A DNA stretch of 18,537 nucleotides, from positions 1 through 18,537 of the forward strand of contig DKYJ01000022.1 of assembly GCA_002493305.1 (NCBI GenBank). Reading direction: 5' to 3'. Below the pieces are notes generated by a model. The model did no database searches. It was given only the letters and a program-made list of their open reading frames with translations, and was not told the origin of the DNA. A program made the position numbers and the translations under genes. Positions 1-9,202 of this stretch are shown here, in pieces; position 1 is the first letter of the stretch; each line of letters begins with the position of its first letter. The stretch comes from Clostridiales bacterium UBA7103 (GTDB taxonomy: Bacteria > Bacillota > Clostridia > Oscillospirales > Oscillospiraceae).

Positions 1-49
1 AGCTTATCTTGCCTTGAAGCAGGGGGCGAGCTTGCAGATTTAGACCAAT

Positions 50-224
50 CCCCTTGCCTCCCCTTGTCGCGACAAGGGGAGGTGGCTTGACGCGAAACAG
101 CAAGACGGGGAGGATAGCTCCTGCATAGTTGGACTTCCGCCGTGTACATTTTTAGCGCATCGCGCGGGATACCCTCTCAGTCGCTTCGCGACAGCTCTCC
201 CAGAGGGAGAGCCAAGATTGGTGC
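50..224 (+). repeat. Composite intergenic repeat A-B, left copy
   Basis: Non-coding repeat with two blocks. Block A (50-124) has a hairpin built on ccttg/caagg around 62-80, then a segment with cttgacgcg and caagac. Block B (172-224) has two hairpins: gtcgc-ttc-gcgac, and gctctccc-aga-gggagagc, followed by the tail caagattggtgc. A and B are separated by 47 nt. The same A-47 nt-B arrangement occurs inverted at 18361-18537, with block A identical at about 63 of 75 positions by eye. It has no reading frame that looks real. It looks like a dispersed intergenic palindromic repeat of the REP or MITE kind; the exact family is not recognised. Confidence 0.75.
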
Positions 225-300
225 AAATTTCGGCACTTATATTCCTAAACCCGCAGCAATTTTAACTCAGCGCTGAATGTTCCGCTCTGCACGGGAGATT

Positions 301-426
301 GTAAAGAGGCACTCCTCTTTACTCGTTTCAATTAGGGAGATTTTTAAGAGGGGAAGAAAACGAAATCTTCCCCTCTTAAACGCTTCTTTGCAACTTTCTT
401 GGCGTCAAGAAAGTTGATAACGCGCT
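301..426 (+). repeat. Intergenic repeat C, copy 1 (tandem hairpins)
   Basis: From 325 to 416 this matches 11077-11168 at about 85 of 92 positions. It contains a perfect 15-bp stem (343-357 with 366-380, 8-nt loop) and a perfect 11-bp stem (391-401 with 406-416, 4-nt loop). A further hairpin, gtaaagagg-cact-cctctttac, lies just before it at 301-322. In the second copy the 11-bp stem keeps full pairing through a paired A-to-G and T-to-C change. No protein is encoded. Positions 1-519 as a whole hold only repeats A, B and C plus the opp terminator. Confidence 0.75.
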
Positions 427-450
427 CTTATTACAAAAACAGCTTGCCAT

Positions 451-482
451 TAAAAACTCCCCCGGGTCAAAGCCCGGGGGAG
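451..482 (-). terminator. Rho-independent terminator of the opp operon
   Basis: A 10-bp perfect GC-rich stem (457-466 with 473-482, loop of 6 nt) is followed on the minus strand by a run of five T. It lies 37 nt beyond the oppA stop codon, as expected for the end of the opp transcript. Confidence 0.9.
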
Positions 483-519
483 AAAATCATTTTGGGATTT
501 TTAGGCTAAGGCTAAGCTC

Positions 520-2409
520 TCAGGCCTCGATGGTGCAGTACATGAAGTACTTATAGCCAAGAGGATTGGAGAAGAAGCCCTGAACGCTGTCGTCGAGCAT
601 GTAGATGTCGGTGTAGAAGTACAGAGGAACGACGCAGCCGGTATCCATGAGCATATCCTCAGCGATGTGCATGAGCTGATAACGAACAACGCTGTCAGTG
701 CAGGACTTGATGTCGGAAATGAGGACATCATAGGTCTCTGCCCAGGTGCCGTTCTCGACCTTGGTGTCATAACCAAGCTCGGTCAGGTCGAGGCTGTAAG
801 CCTTGACGTCCTTGTTGGCGCCCTTGCCGAACTGGATATCGTTGTTGCCGGAGACAGTGGTCCACATATCCAGGAAGCAGATAGGATCGTTGTAGTCAGC
901 GAGCCAACCGTTGCGGGCGATGGAGTAATCGCCGTTCTTACGGGTGTTCAGGAAGGTGTTCCACTCCTGGTTCTCCAGATTCATGTTGATGCCGACAGCG
1001 GCAAGAGCGCTCTGGAGGTACTCACCGATGGCCTTGTGGCCCTCAGAGGTGTTGTACAGGTAGGTGAGGGTGGGGAAGTCGGTGAACATACCGGTGGCTT
1101 CGTCATAGGTGTAATACTTCTTCAGAACTTCAACAGCCTGAGCGAAGTTGGACTCGAAGGAGTCAACGGCGACATCAAAGTAGCCGACAAAGCCGTCGTT
1201 GTGGCCGGCGTTCTCATAGAACTGGTTGCCGTCGCTATCGGTCATACCCATGGCGACGAAGGAGGAGGCGGGAACCTGACCGGCCTGACCGATCTCCTCT
1301 ACGATGTAGTTACGGTCAAAGAGCAGGGAGATGGCGTTGCGGATCTCGTTCTTGGCGGCCTCAGCCTCAAGGCCGGTGAGAGTGGAGGAAGCGGGGAGGA
1401 TCTCCTCGTTGATGTTCCAGCAGACATAGTAGGTGCCGATCTGGCCGGCGACCACAAACTCCTCAGGATACTCTTCCTTCAGAGTGGCGATCTCGTTGGT
1501 GGGGACATCGTCGATGAGCAGCCAGTCACCGTTCTTGAAGTTGGTGAGCATGTTGTTGGCATCATCGGAGAGGTAGAACTTGAGGGTGGGCATGGTGACC
1601 TCGGCGGCATCAACATAGTTCTCGCTCTTCTCGAGAGTGATAACGCTGTTGTGCTCCCAGCCAGTCATCTTATATGCGCCGTTGGAAACGTAGGTGGAGG
1701 GATCGGTGGCCCAAGCTTCGTTGGCGACGACATCCTCACGCACGGGGAAGTAGGTGGGGAAGGCCAGCAGCTCGTTCCAGTATGCGACAGCGTTGGCAAG
1801 AGTGACCTCAAGGGTCTTGTCGTCAACGGCGACAACGTTCAGCTGAGCGTCGGGGTTGACAAACTCCATAACGTCATTGCCTTCAGCGTCTTTCTCGCCG
1901 GTGGGAGCCTGCTCCCAGATGTCGGCGTAGCCGTCAACGACCTCGAACATGTAGCCATAGTCAGCGGCGAGCTCGGTGGAGGCTGCGCGCTGCCATGCAA
2001 AGGCAAAGTCAGCGGCGGTGACAGGCTGACCGTCGGACCACTTCAGGCCGTCGCGCAGGGTGTAGGTGTAGGTGACGGTGCCGTCATCATTGGCAACACC
2101 CTCAACCAGCTCCTCGGCGCAGTCGGGGACGATGACCAGCTTGCCGCTGTCATCCTGTGCCCACTTGGCAAGGCCGGCGAACAGGTGGCTGACCAGAGTC
2201 GCGCCGTCAACAGCGGAGTTGAGCGCGGGGTCAATGGTGTCAGGCTCGGAGGCGATGCAGACATTCAGCACGCTGGTGTCCACAGGAGCCTCTGCGGGGG
2301 CCTCGGACTCGGCGGGAGCCTGAGACTCAGCGGGGGCGTTGTTATTGCCGCAGGCGCACAGGGCAAAAACCATGCACAGGGCAAGAACAAGAGCAAGAAT
2401 CTTCTTCAT
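520..2409 (-). CDS. oppA: Oligopeptide ABC transporter substrate-binding lipoprotein (OppA, SBP family 5)
   Basis: Extracellular peptide-binding lipoprotein that delivers oligopeptides to the OppBC permease. The first codons give a lipoprotein signal peptide: MKK, a hydrophobic stretch, then lipobox LCAC with the probable lipidated Cys at residue 20. An Asn/Ala/Pro/Glu-rich linker tethers the domain to the membrane. The mature part shows the family 5 solute-binding pattern: 'SEPDTIDPALN' near the start, 'DGLKWSDGQPVTAADFAFAWQR', and a late 'LADYNDP' segment. The start at 2409 is chosen because gaaagga lies 8 nt upstream; a TTG 18 nt further out would put charged residues before the signal and would swallow the ribosome site. 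At 629 aa it is somewhat longer than classic OppA (about 540) but normal for gut clostridia. It is the last gene of the opp operon, 239 nt after oppF. The substrate (oligopeptide versus dipeptide) cannot be fixed from sequence. Confidence 0.93.
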   Translation of the reverse strand: MKKILALVLALCMVFALCACGNNNAPAESQAPAESEAPAEAPVDTSVLNVCIASEPDTIDPALNSAVDGATLVSHLFAGLAKWAQDDSGKLVIVPDCAEELVEGVANDDGTVTYTYTLRDGLKWSDGQPVTAADFAFAWQRAASTELAADYGYMFEVVDGYADIWEQAPTGEKDAEGNDVMEFVNPDAQLNVVAVDDKTLEVTLANAVAYWNELLAFPTYFPVREDVVANEAWATDPSTYVSNGAYKMTGWEHNSVITLEKSENYVDAAEVTMPTLKFYLSDDANNMLTNFKNGDWLLIDDVPTNEIATLKEEYPEEFVVAGQIGTYYVCWNINEEILPASSTLTGLEAEAAKNEIRNAISLLFDRNYIVEEIGQAGQVPASSFVAMGMTDSDGNQFYENAGHNDGFVGYFDVAVDSFESNFAQAVEVLKKYYTYDEATGMFTDFPTLTYLYNTSEGHKAIGEYLQSALAAVGINMNLENQEWNTFLNTRKNGDYSIARNGWLADYNDPICFLDMWTTVSGNNDIQFGKGANKDVKAYSLDLTELGYDTKVENGTWAETYDVLISDIKSCTDSVVRYQLMHIAEDMLMDTGCVVPLYFYTDIYMLDDSVQGFFSNPLGYKYFMYCTIEA

Positions 2410-2553
2410 TTTGCTTTTTCCTTTCAAAAGATGAATTTATTTTCAAATATGCCAGGGCATAGATGAAACGAATTGGTTTATTTCGCCTACTCGTGTAAGT
2501 TGTGAATAAATCGGCGAGAGGAGTTTGCGAGAGAATTTGTGTTCTGGCAATGG

Positions 2554-2595
2554 CGCTTTTTTGCAGCCATACTTTGTGTATTGCAAGAAAAAGCG
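2554..2595. repeat. Imperfect hairpin in the oppF-oppA gap
   Basis: An imperfect inverted repeat pairs cgcttttttgca..atac (2554-2572) with gtat.tgcaa.aaaaagcg (2578-2595), with a 5-nt loop. It sits in the 239-nt gap between oppF and oppA. I see no convincing promoter in this gap, so the hairpin may be an RNA stability or processing element that sets oppA levels apart from the rest of the operon. It lacks a T-run on the minus strand and so is not a classical terminator. Confidence 0.5.
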
Positions 2596-2648
2596 ACGAA
2601 GTCAGGGCGCAAATTGTCCGCAAAGCACCGAGGTGATTTGTTCAGCGC

Positions 2649-3606
<958 letters not shown>

Positions 3607-3614
<8 letters not shown>

Positions 3615-4641
3615 CTGCCTCACCGCCTTTCCCGGCATCGTCGGCCCCCGCGGGGACTATGCTGCCATCCTCTATTCCGGATTTGACATTCACCCAGCAG
3701 GCCGCCATATGGTCGTCGTTTATGGACATACGCTCGCAGCGCTGCCGCAGGCAGATTTTCATGGCGTTGTCGCAGCGGGGCGCAAAGGGGCAGCCCTCCG
3801 GCATATTCAAAAGGTCGATAGGCGTACCGCTGATGGGGTGGAGCTTCGTACCGGCGGAGCCAGCCGTAGGTATGGAGCGCATCAGCCCCTTGGTGTACTC
3901 ATGGCAGGGGTTATAGAAAATTTCATCCGCCGTGCCCTGCTCGCAGATGGAGCCGGCATACATGACGATGACCTCGTCGCACAGCTGCGCCACAACGCCG
4001 AGGTCATGGGTGATCATGATGATCGCCATGCCCAGCTCCTCCTGAAGCGACTTCATCAGCTCCAGTATCTGCGCCTGAATGGTCACATCCAGTGCGGTGG
4101 TCGGCTCGTCAGCGATGAGTATATCAGGCTCGCAGGCCAGCGCCATGGCTATCATGACGCGTTGGCGCATACCGCCGGAAAACTCGAAGGGATACTGCTT
4201 CATGCGCTTTTCAGGCTCGTTGACATTAACCAGGCGGAGCATCTCAACCGCTCTGTCCCAAGCCTGCTTGCGGTTGCGGTCGGTATGGAGGAGGATCGCC
4301 TCCACAAGCTGGTGTCCTATGGTATAGGTGGGGTTAAGGGAGGTCATGGGATCCTGAAAGATAATGGATATCTTGTTGCCGCGGACATTTTTCATGACCC
4401 GCTCACCGGCGCCCACAAGCTCCTGCCCGTCCAGCTTAATACTGCCGCCGACTATCTTTCCCGTGGTCGCAAGGATCTGCATGATGGAATAAGCCGTGAC
4501 GGATTTTCCCGAGCCGGACTCACCCACTATTCCGAGAACCTTGCCCCGGTCAAGATTAAAGGATATGCCGTTGACTGCCTTCACCTCACCGGCGGGAGTG
4601 AAAAATGAGGTACGCAGGTCTCTGACTTCTAAAAGTGCCAT
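3607..4641 (-). CDS. oppD: Oligopeptide ABC transporter ATP-binding protein OppD
   Basis: Second ATPase of the Opp importer. Motifs seen: Walker A GESGSGKS (residues 40-47), FQDPMTSLNP Q-loop region, signature FSGGMRQRVMIAMAL, Walker B ILIADEPTTALD, and switch region MITHDLGV. The C-terminal oligo_HPY-type region has the cysteine cluster CPFAPRC, KIC and QRC, plus a late CW, a possible [4Fe-4S] site as found in some OppD proteins. It ends in an acidic, Gly-rich tail. The start has a strong site, aaaggag, 7-8 nt upstream, which overlaps the oppC stop region; the gap to oppC is 13 nt. At 344 aa its length is typical. Together with oppF it provides the heterodimeric nucleotide-binding pair. Confidence 0.95.
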
Positions 4642-4654
4642 ATTCCCGCTCCTT

Positions 4655-5713
4655 TCAGGTTCTCAGCTTCGGGTCAAACGCATCCCGCAGCCCGTCGCCA
4701 AAGAGGTTGAGCGAGAGGACAATGAGAGAGATGACCAAAGCGGGGATAACAAGACGGTACGGATACGAGGACAGGCCGTTGAGCGCGTCGGACGCGAGGG
4801 AGCCCAGAGAGGGCATGGGCGCGTTGACGCCGAGGCCGAGGAAGGACAGATAGCTCTCTGTAAAAATGGCATTGGGTATCTGGAGCGCAGTGGAAATGAT
4901 GACAACGCTTATGCAGTTGGGAAGCAGATGCTTTCTGATGACCCAGCTGCCTCTGGCGCCGGCGGCGCGGGAGGCGAGGACATACTCCTGCTCTCTCAAA
5001 GAGAGGATCTGCCCGCGGATAAGGCGGGACATGGAAACCCAGTACAAAAGGCCGAAGACGATGAACAGACTTATTATATTGCTGCCTATCTTGGCAAGGG
5101 CCGTTCCGTCAAGCGCCGGCCCAAGGGTCTGCTTGAGCACCGTTGCCAGCAGAATTATCATGAGCATATCCGGCAGGGAGTAGATAATATCGACTATTCG
5201 CATTATCACCATATCCACAACTCCCCCGCAGTAGCCTGCGATAGAGCCGATAGTCATACCGATGATAAGCACGATAATGCTTGCAAAGAAGCCCACCGCC
5301 AGAGAGATTCGCGTACCGTACACGACGCGGATAAAATAGTCTCTGCCGGAAGCGTCGGTGCCGAAGACATGGGGGAACACCTTCTCCCCCGCATCTATGC
5401 GCTTAAGCTCCGTCTTACCGTACTCAAAGGGAGCGAGGTTATTGAAGGACGGGTCAACCGGCTTGCCGGGGTTAACACCCAGCATATTGTCATACTTATA
5501 GGGCCAGAAGAAGGGTATGATTATACAGGAGAGCGTGATGATAACGATGATTATAAAGCTCACCGCGGCAACCTTATTCTTCCAGAGGCGCTTCACACCG
5601 TCCTTAAAAAATGTGGACGAGGGGCGCATCTGCACCATGTATTCTTTTTCTTCGTCAGTGGCCGGGATAAAATCATCCATGTCCACATGGAGGCTGAAAG
5701 GTCTTTTTTTCAT
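4655..5713 (-). CDS. oppC: Oligopeptide ABC transporter permease OppC
   Basis: Inner-membrane permease, one half of the peptide channel with OppB. It begins with a hydrophilic N-terminal stretch (about 45 residues), then a first membrane helix at about 49-72, as in OppC_N proteins. The binding-protein-dependent transport domain follows with several hydrophobic helices. The EAA-type loop that contacts the ATPases is visible at about residues 243-265 (YVLASRAAGARGSWVIRKHL), with conserved 'FLGLGV' and 'PSLGSL' segments after it. The start at 5713 has gggggagg upstream, and the gap to oppB is 15 nt. At 352 aa it is slightly longer than usual (about 300) because of the N-terminal extension. It looks complete. 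Confidence 0.94.
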   Translation of the reverse strand: MKKRPFSLHVDMDDFIPATDEEKEYMVQMRPSSTFFKDGVKRLWKNKVAAVSFIIIVIITLSCIIIPFFWPYKYDNMLGVNPGKPVDPSFNNLAPFEYGKTELKRIDAGEKVFPHVFGTDASGRDYFIRVVYGTRISLAVGFFASIIVLIIGMTIGSIAGYCGGVVDMVIMRIVDIIYSLPDMLMIILLATVLKQTLGPALDGTALAKIGSNIISLFIVFGLLYWVSMSRLIRGQILSLREQEYVLASRAAGARGSWVIRKHLLPNCISVVIISTALQIPNAIFTESYLSFLGLGVNAPMPSLGSLASDALNGLSSYPYRLVIPALVISLIVLSLNLFGDGLRDAFDPKLRT

Positions 5714-5728
5714 GATCCTGCCTCCCCC

Positions 5729-6658
5729 TTATTCAAGATTGATGCGCGGGTCAACGACCTTATAAAGAATATCGCTCACAAGGTTCATGACCACTATCAG
5801 CACTGCCAGCACTATCGTGGTGCCCATGACCAGCGGATAGTCGCGGTTGATTATACTGTTGACAAAGGCTCTGCCTATGCCGGGGACGGCAAATATCTGC
5901 TCGACCACCAGAGAACCGGTGACTATATAGGCGAGCATCGGCCCGAAATAGGTGATGACCGGAATGAGAGAGTTTTTAAGCGCGTGTCCGAAGATTATTT
6001 TGGCCCCGGAAACGCCCTTCGCCTTGGCGGTGCGTATATAGTCCTGCCCCAGCACGTCCAGCATCGACGAGCGGGTAAGCCTCGTGATATAGGCCATGGG
6101 GTACAGCGCCAGAGTGACGATGGGGAGGATAAGCCCCTGAGCGGTGGCACCGTTTGCCGGCAGCAGCGACAGCTTCACCACAAACAGCACAAGCAGCAGC
6201 GCGCCCATAATAAACGACGGCATGGACACGAACGCGGTGGTCAGCACCATAATGAATTTATCAATGAACTTATTGCGCATCAGCGCCGCCACAGCGCCGA
6301 GCACTATTCCAAAAGCCAGCGCAAAGCACGCGGCAATAACGCCCAGCTTGACCGAGACCTTCAGGCCGTCGCTGATGACGTCCACTACCTGTCTGCCGCG
6401 GAGCTTGAGCGAGGGGCCGAAATCAAACTTGGTCACTGCGTCCTTCAGGTATGTCCAGTATTGCTCTATCACGGGCTTGTCCAGCCCGTATTTCGCCTCA
6501 AGAGCGGCCTGAGCCGCGGGGCTGACCGCCTTTTCTCCCGTGAAGGGGCCGCCGGGCACGGCGTGCGCCACAAAGAAGGTGACAGTTATGACCACCCAAA
6601 CCGTGAGGATCGCAAGCCCTATGCGCTTTAGTATGTAGACAAGGGTTTTCGAATTCAT
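5729..6658 (-). CDS. oppB: Oligopeptide ABC transporter permease OppB
   Basis: Inner-membrane permease that forms the peptide channel with OppC. The first helix is at about residues 9-30, and the extracytoplasmic loop contains the family segment 'PGGPFTGEKAVSPAAQAALEAKYGLD'. The EAA loop sits around 203-230 (DYIRTAKAKGVSGAKIIFGH), followed by the family motif 'GSLVVEQIFAVPGIG'. At 309 aa it has the usual family length. The ribosome site gaggcg is about 11 nt from the ATG, weaker than those of the downstream genes. It is the first gene of the operon; its promoter lies about 155 nt upstream. Confidence 0.95.
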   Translation of the reverse strand: MNSKTLVYILKRIGLAILTVWVVITVTFFVAHAVPGGPFTGEKAVSPAAQAALEAKYGLDKPVIEQYWTYLKDAVTKFDFGPSLKLRGRQVVDVISDGLKVSVKLGVIAACFALAFGIVLGAVAALMRNKFIDKFIMVLTTAFVSMPSFIMGALLLVLFVVKLSLLPANGATAQGLILPIVTLALYPMAYITRLTRSSMLDVLGQDYIRTAKAKGVSGAKIIFGHALKNSLIPVITYFGPMLAYIVTGSLVVEQIFAVPGIGRAFVNSIINRDYPLVMGTTIVLAVLIVVMNLVSDILYKVVDPRINLE

Positions 6659-6722
6659 TTTTCTGATCGCCTCATATTTCTGTTCGCTTTACGCGCTTTT
6701 TTATACGTTTGCAACGACCCAT

Positions 6723-6798
6723 CACCTTTTTGTAAAAAAGGTGGAAAGGGCATGCCCTTTCTGCGTTTCTGCATCTAATTGCTGTGCTAAAGTACAGC
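6723..6798. repeat. Three hairpins in the opp 5' leader
   Basis: Between the opp promoter and oppB lie three inverted repeats: gctgt/acagc (6781-6798), the perfect 18-nt palindrome gaaagggcatgccctttc (6744-6761), and caccttttt/aaaaaaggtg (6723-6743). All fall in the predicted untranslated leader of about 148 nt. I see no T-box or known riboswitch motif. They may be an intergenic repeat or a leader control structure. Confidence 0.6.
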
Positions 6799-6812
6799 TG
6801 AGATTTTTAAAT

Positions 6813-6841
6813 ATTATACGACAAGGCCGGATATATTGCAA
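6813..6841 (-). promoter_or_regulatory. Sigma-A promoter of the opp operon
   Basis: Minus strand: -35 TTGCAA (6841-6836), 17-nt spacer, -10 TATAAT (6818-6813). The -10 is perfect consensus. The predicted transcript start is near 6806, giving a leader of about 148 nt to oppB. Confidence 0.8.
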
Positions 6842-6921
6842 ATTATTCTTAAAAATTTTGAAAAATTTCGTTTACATATGCAATATGGCAATGTAATTGC
6901 GAGCGGAAATTGTATCTTTTT

Positions 6922-6951
6922 AATAAGGAAAGGGCGCGGTCTCCCGCGCCC
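6922..6951 (-). terminator. Terminator of typA
   Basis: The 8-bp perfect stem gggcgcgg/ccgcgccc (6932-6939 with 6944-6951, 4-nt loop) is followed on the minus strand by a T-rich stretch (TTTCCTTATT). It begins 10 nt after the typA stop and separates typA from the opp promoter. Confidence 0.8.
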
Positions 6952-6961
6952 CAAAGCTTTT

Positions 6962-8782
6962 TTATCTGTTGCGCATAACAGCCTTCATGCGCTGGCTGTG
7001 GTCAAGGATACTCTTGCGCAGGCGCAGATTCTTGGGCGTGACCTCCAGAAGCTCGTCATCGGCCAAAAATTCCAGGCACTGCTCAAGGCTGAGCAGACGG
7101 GGCGGGATAAGGCGCAGGGCCTCATCGGAGCCGGAGGCGCGGGTGTTGGTCAGATGCTTGGTGCGGCAGACATTCACAGGCACATCGTCCGACTTGGGGC
7201 AAACGCCGACCACCATGCCGGCATAGACCTTGGTACCGGGGGTGATGAACATGGCGCCGCGCTCCTGCGCGTTCCATATACCGTAGGCCACGGCCTCACC
7301 TGTCTCATAGGCGATGAGGGAGCCGGTGCTGCGGCGGGCGATTTCACCCTTGTAAGGTTCGTACTTTTCAAAGACGGAGGCCAGAATACCCTCGCCCTTG
7401 GTGTCGGTCAGAAACTCATTGCGGTAGCCGAAGAGCCCGCGGGAGGGCACGAGAAACTCCATCTTCATGCGGCTGCCCACAGGTGTCATCTCTAAAAACT
7501 CGCCCTTGCGGGCACCCAGCTTCTCCATGACGGAGCCCATGTAATCCTGAGGCACATCGACAACGACCCGCTCAACAGGCTCGCAGCGCTTGCCGTCGAT
7601 CTCCTGATAGAGCACGCGGGGAGGCGATACCTGGAACTCATAGCCCTCGCGGCGCATAGTCTCGATAAGAATGGACAGGCTCATCTCACCGCGCCCGGCA
7701 ACATTGAAGCTGTCGGTACTATCGGCCACATCGGTGACGCGCAGGGACACGTCCTTCAGCGTCTCGCGCATGAGCCGATCCCTTATCTGGCGGGAGGTGA
7801 CAAACTTGCCCTCACGGCCGGCAAAGGGGCTGTCGTTCACGGAGAAGGTCATCTCCAGAGTGGGCGCGCCGATCTTTACAAAGGCCAGCGGCTCCGCGGC
7901 GCCCCGGGCACAAATAGTGTCGCCGATGGTCACATCGCCGATGCCGCTCATGGCTATGATATTGCCCGCGCCCGCCTCAGTTACCGGCACACGGTTGAGC
8001 CCGTCAAACTGGTAGAGAGAGACGGCCTTGGCCTTCATTGTAGGCTCGTCCTGGCTGTGGTAGTTGCAGACTTCGATCTCCTGATTCTGCTTTATAACGC
8101 CGCGCTCGATGCGGCCAATGGCGATGCGGCCCACATACTCGTTGTAGTCCACGCTGCTCACGAGCATCTGGAAGGGCGCGTCAACATTCATCTCCGGCTC
8201 GGGGATGTACTCAAGGATCGTCTCGAACAGGGGCTTGAGGTCGGTACCCGCCACATCTGGGGAATAGCTGGCCGTGCCCTGTCTGCCGGAGCAAAAGAGC
8301 ATGGGAGAGTCAAGCTGCTCGTCGGTGGCGTCCAGATCCATCAGCAGCTCCAGAACCTCGTCAATGACCTCGTGAATGCGTTGATCGGGGCGGTCTATCT
8401 TATTGATGACCACGATGACCCGGTGGCCAAGCTCCAGCGCGCGGCTGAGGACAAAGCGGGTCTGTGGCATGGGGCCCTCCGCCGCATCCACCAGCAGGAT
8501 AACGCCGTTGACCATCTTGAGGATACGCTCCACCTCGCCGCCGAAATCGGCGTGACCCGGAGTGTCGACGATATTTATCTTGGTGTCGCCGTACCAGACG
8601 GCGGTGTTTTTTGCCATAATGGTGATGCCGCGCTCGCGCTCAAGGTCGTTGGAGTCCATAACGCGGTCAACGATCTCCTGATTCTCCCTGTACACGCCGG
8701 ACTGCTTGAGCATCTCATCGACCAGAGTGGTCTTGCCGTGGTCAACATGGGCGATAATTGCGACATTTCTAAGTTTATCCAT
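6962..8782 (-). CDS. typA: Ribosome-associated translational GTPase TypA/BipA
   Basis: Translation-factor-type GTPase that binds the ribosome and is linked to 50S assembly and stress or cold adaptation in other bacteria. All G motifs are present: G1 AHVDHGKT (11-18), G2 RERGITI (49-55), G3 DTPGH (73-77), G4 NKID (127-130) and G5 SGRQG near residue 165. Domain II and EF-G-like domains III and V follow, with the TypA-specific C-terminal part (FGYRNEFLTDTKGEGI; GTKVYAGMVVG). At 606 aa it is the normal length. The ATG at 8782 has agggag upstream. It is transcribed alone, with its own promoter and terminator. Nothing is unusual about the protein. Confidence 0.97.
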   Translation of the reverse strand: MDKLRNVAIIAHVDHGKTTLVDEMLKQSGVYRENQEIVDRVMDSNDLERERGITIMAKNTAVWYGDTKINIVDTPGHADFGGEVERILKMVNGVILLVDAAEGPMPQTRFVLSRALELGHRVIVVINKIDRPDQRIHEVIDEVLELLMDLDATDEQLDSPMLFCSGRQGTASYSPDVAGTDLKPLFETILEYIPEPEMNVDAPFQMLVSSVDYNEYVGRIAIGRIERGVIKQNQEIEVCNYHSQDEPTMKAKAVSLYQFDGLNRVPVTEAGAGNIIAMSGIGDVTIGDTICARGAAEPLAFVKIGAPTLEMTFSVNDSPFAGREGKFVTSRQIRDRLMRETLKDVSLRVTDVADSTDSFNVAGRGEMSLSILIETMRREGYEFQVSPPRVLYQEIDGKRCEPVERVVVDVPQDYMGSVMEKLGARKGEFLEMTPVGSRMKMEFLVPSRGLFGYRNEFLTDTKGEGILASVFEKYEPYKGEIARRSTGSLIAYETGEAVAYGIWNAQERGAMFITPGTKVYAGMVVGVCPKSDDVPVNVCRTKHLTNTRASGSDEALRLIPPRLLSLEQCLEFLADDELLEVTPKNLRLRKSILDHSQRMKAVMRNR

Positions 8783-8844
8783 GATTTTCCGCTCCCTTGC
8801 GTAAAAAAGACTGTTCCTGTACTATTTTTTCAACACAAAACTGA

Positions 8845-8873
8845 ATTTTATCACTATGCGCGGGAAATTGCAA
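8845..8873 (-). promoter_or_regulatory. Sigma-A promoter of typA
   Basis: Minus strand: -35 TTGCAA (8873-8868), 17-nt spacer, -10 TAAAAT (8850-8845). The predicted leader is about 55 nt. The -35 hexamer and spacer length are the same as in the opp promoter. Confidence 0.75.
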
Positions 8874-8897
8874 TAAAAATATGCGATTTGGGCATTG

Positions 8898-8943
8898 TAT
8901 AAAAGAACAGCCCCGCTCCTGATTTGCAAGAGCTATGGCTGTT
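8898..8943 (-). terminator. Terminator of the XRE regulator gene, overlapping its stop codon
   Basis: Outer stem aacagcc/ggctgtt (8906-8912 with 8937-8943) and inner stem gctc/gagc (8915-8918 with 8930-8933), followed on the minus strand by CTTTTAT. The stop codon TAG (8935-8933) lies inside the hairpin. Confidence 0.65.
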
Positions 8944-9142
8944 TTTCCTTTTTATATTCGATTATGTCCGAAATGCCGCAGTCAAGAACCGCGCATATTG
9001 CCTCAAGCGTATTTGTGGAGACAGATTCACCGGCTTTCAGCCGCCGCACGGTTGAGCTGCTTATGCCGCCCTTGTATATCAGTGTATAAGTCGTGGCTTT
9101 TCTCTCAGCCATGGTTTCCCATAGCGGCTTATATGAGATCAC
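8933..9142 (-). CDS. Small XRE/Cro-CI family transcriptional regulator
   Basis: Short DNA-binding protein, essentially one helix-turn-helix domain. The pattern ISYKPLWETM at the start, GISSSTVRRLKAGESVSTNTLEAIC in the middle and LDCGISDIIEY at the end is typical of the small Firmicutes Cro/CI-like family. I chose a GTG start at 9142 (69 aa): ggggagag sits about 7 nt upstream, and related proteins begin at this ISY segment. An ATG six codons earlier (9160) has no ribosome site and would leave a leader of only about 7 nt from the predicted transcript start. It is divergent from the yfbR operon and shares a palindromic promoter region with it, so it may regulate that operon, itself, or both; the target is inferred. 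Confidence 0.85.
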   Translation of the reverse strand: MISYKPLWETMAERKATTYTLIYKGGISSSTVRRLKAGESVSTNTLEAICAVLDCGISDIIEYKKEKQP

Positions 9143-9173
9143 CTGTACTCTCTCCCCCATTCGTATTGTATTT

Positions 9174-9202
9174 ATTATGCCTTACCGTGATTGAAATTTC
9201 AA
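9174..9202 (-). promoter_or_regulatory. Promoter of the XRE regulator
   Basis: Minus strand: -35 TTGAAA (9202-9197), 17-nt spacer, -10 CATAAT (9179-9174). The predicted transcript start is near 9167, giving a leader of about 25 nt to the GTG start. Confidence 0.6.

Noticed and set aside
2410..2427. TTG start for oppA at 2427
   Set aside because: It would consume the ribosome site that serves the ATG at 2409 and lengthen the charged region of the signal peptide.
667..2466. A 599-codon plus-strand open frame antisense to oppA
   Set aside because: It mirrors the codon pattern of oppA, lacks a ribosome site and domain character, and is Val/Gly-rich as expected of an antisense shadow.
4496..6631. 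A 711-codon plus-strand open frame antisense to oppB, oppC and oppD
   Set aside because: It spans three recognised genes on the other strand and has no recognisable domains; shadow of GC-biased codons.
6659..6812. T-box leader before oppB
   Set aside because: The conserved T-box sequence is absent and there is no antiterminator/terminator pair with a T-run.
9143..9160. ATG start for the XRE regulator at 9160
   Set aside because: No ribosome site and a leader of only about 7 nt; the GTG at 9142 has ggggagag upstream and fits the family N terminus.
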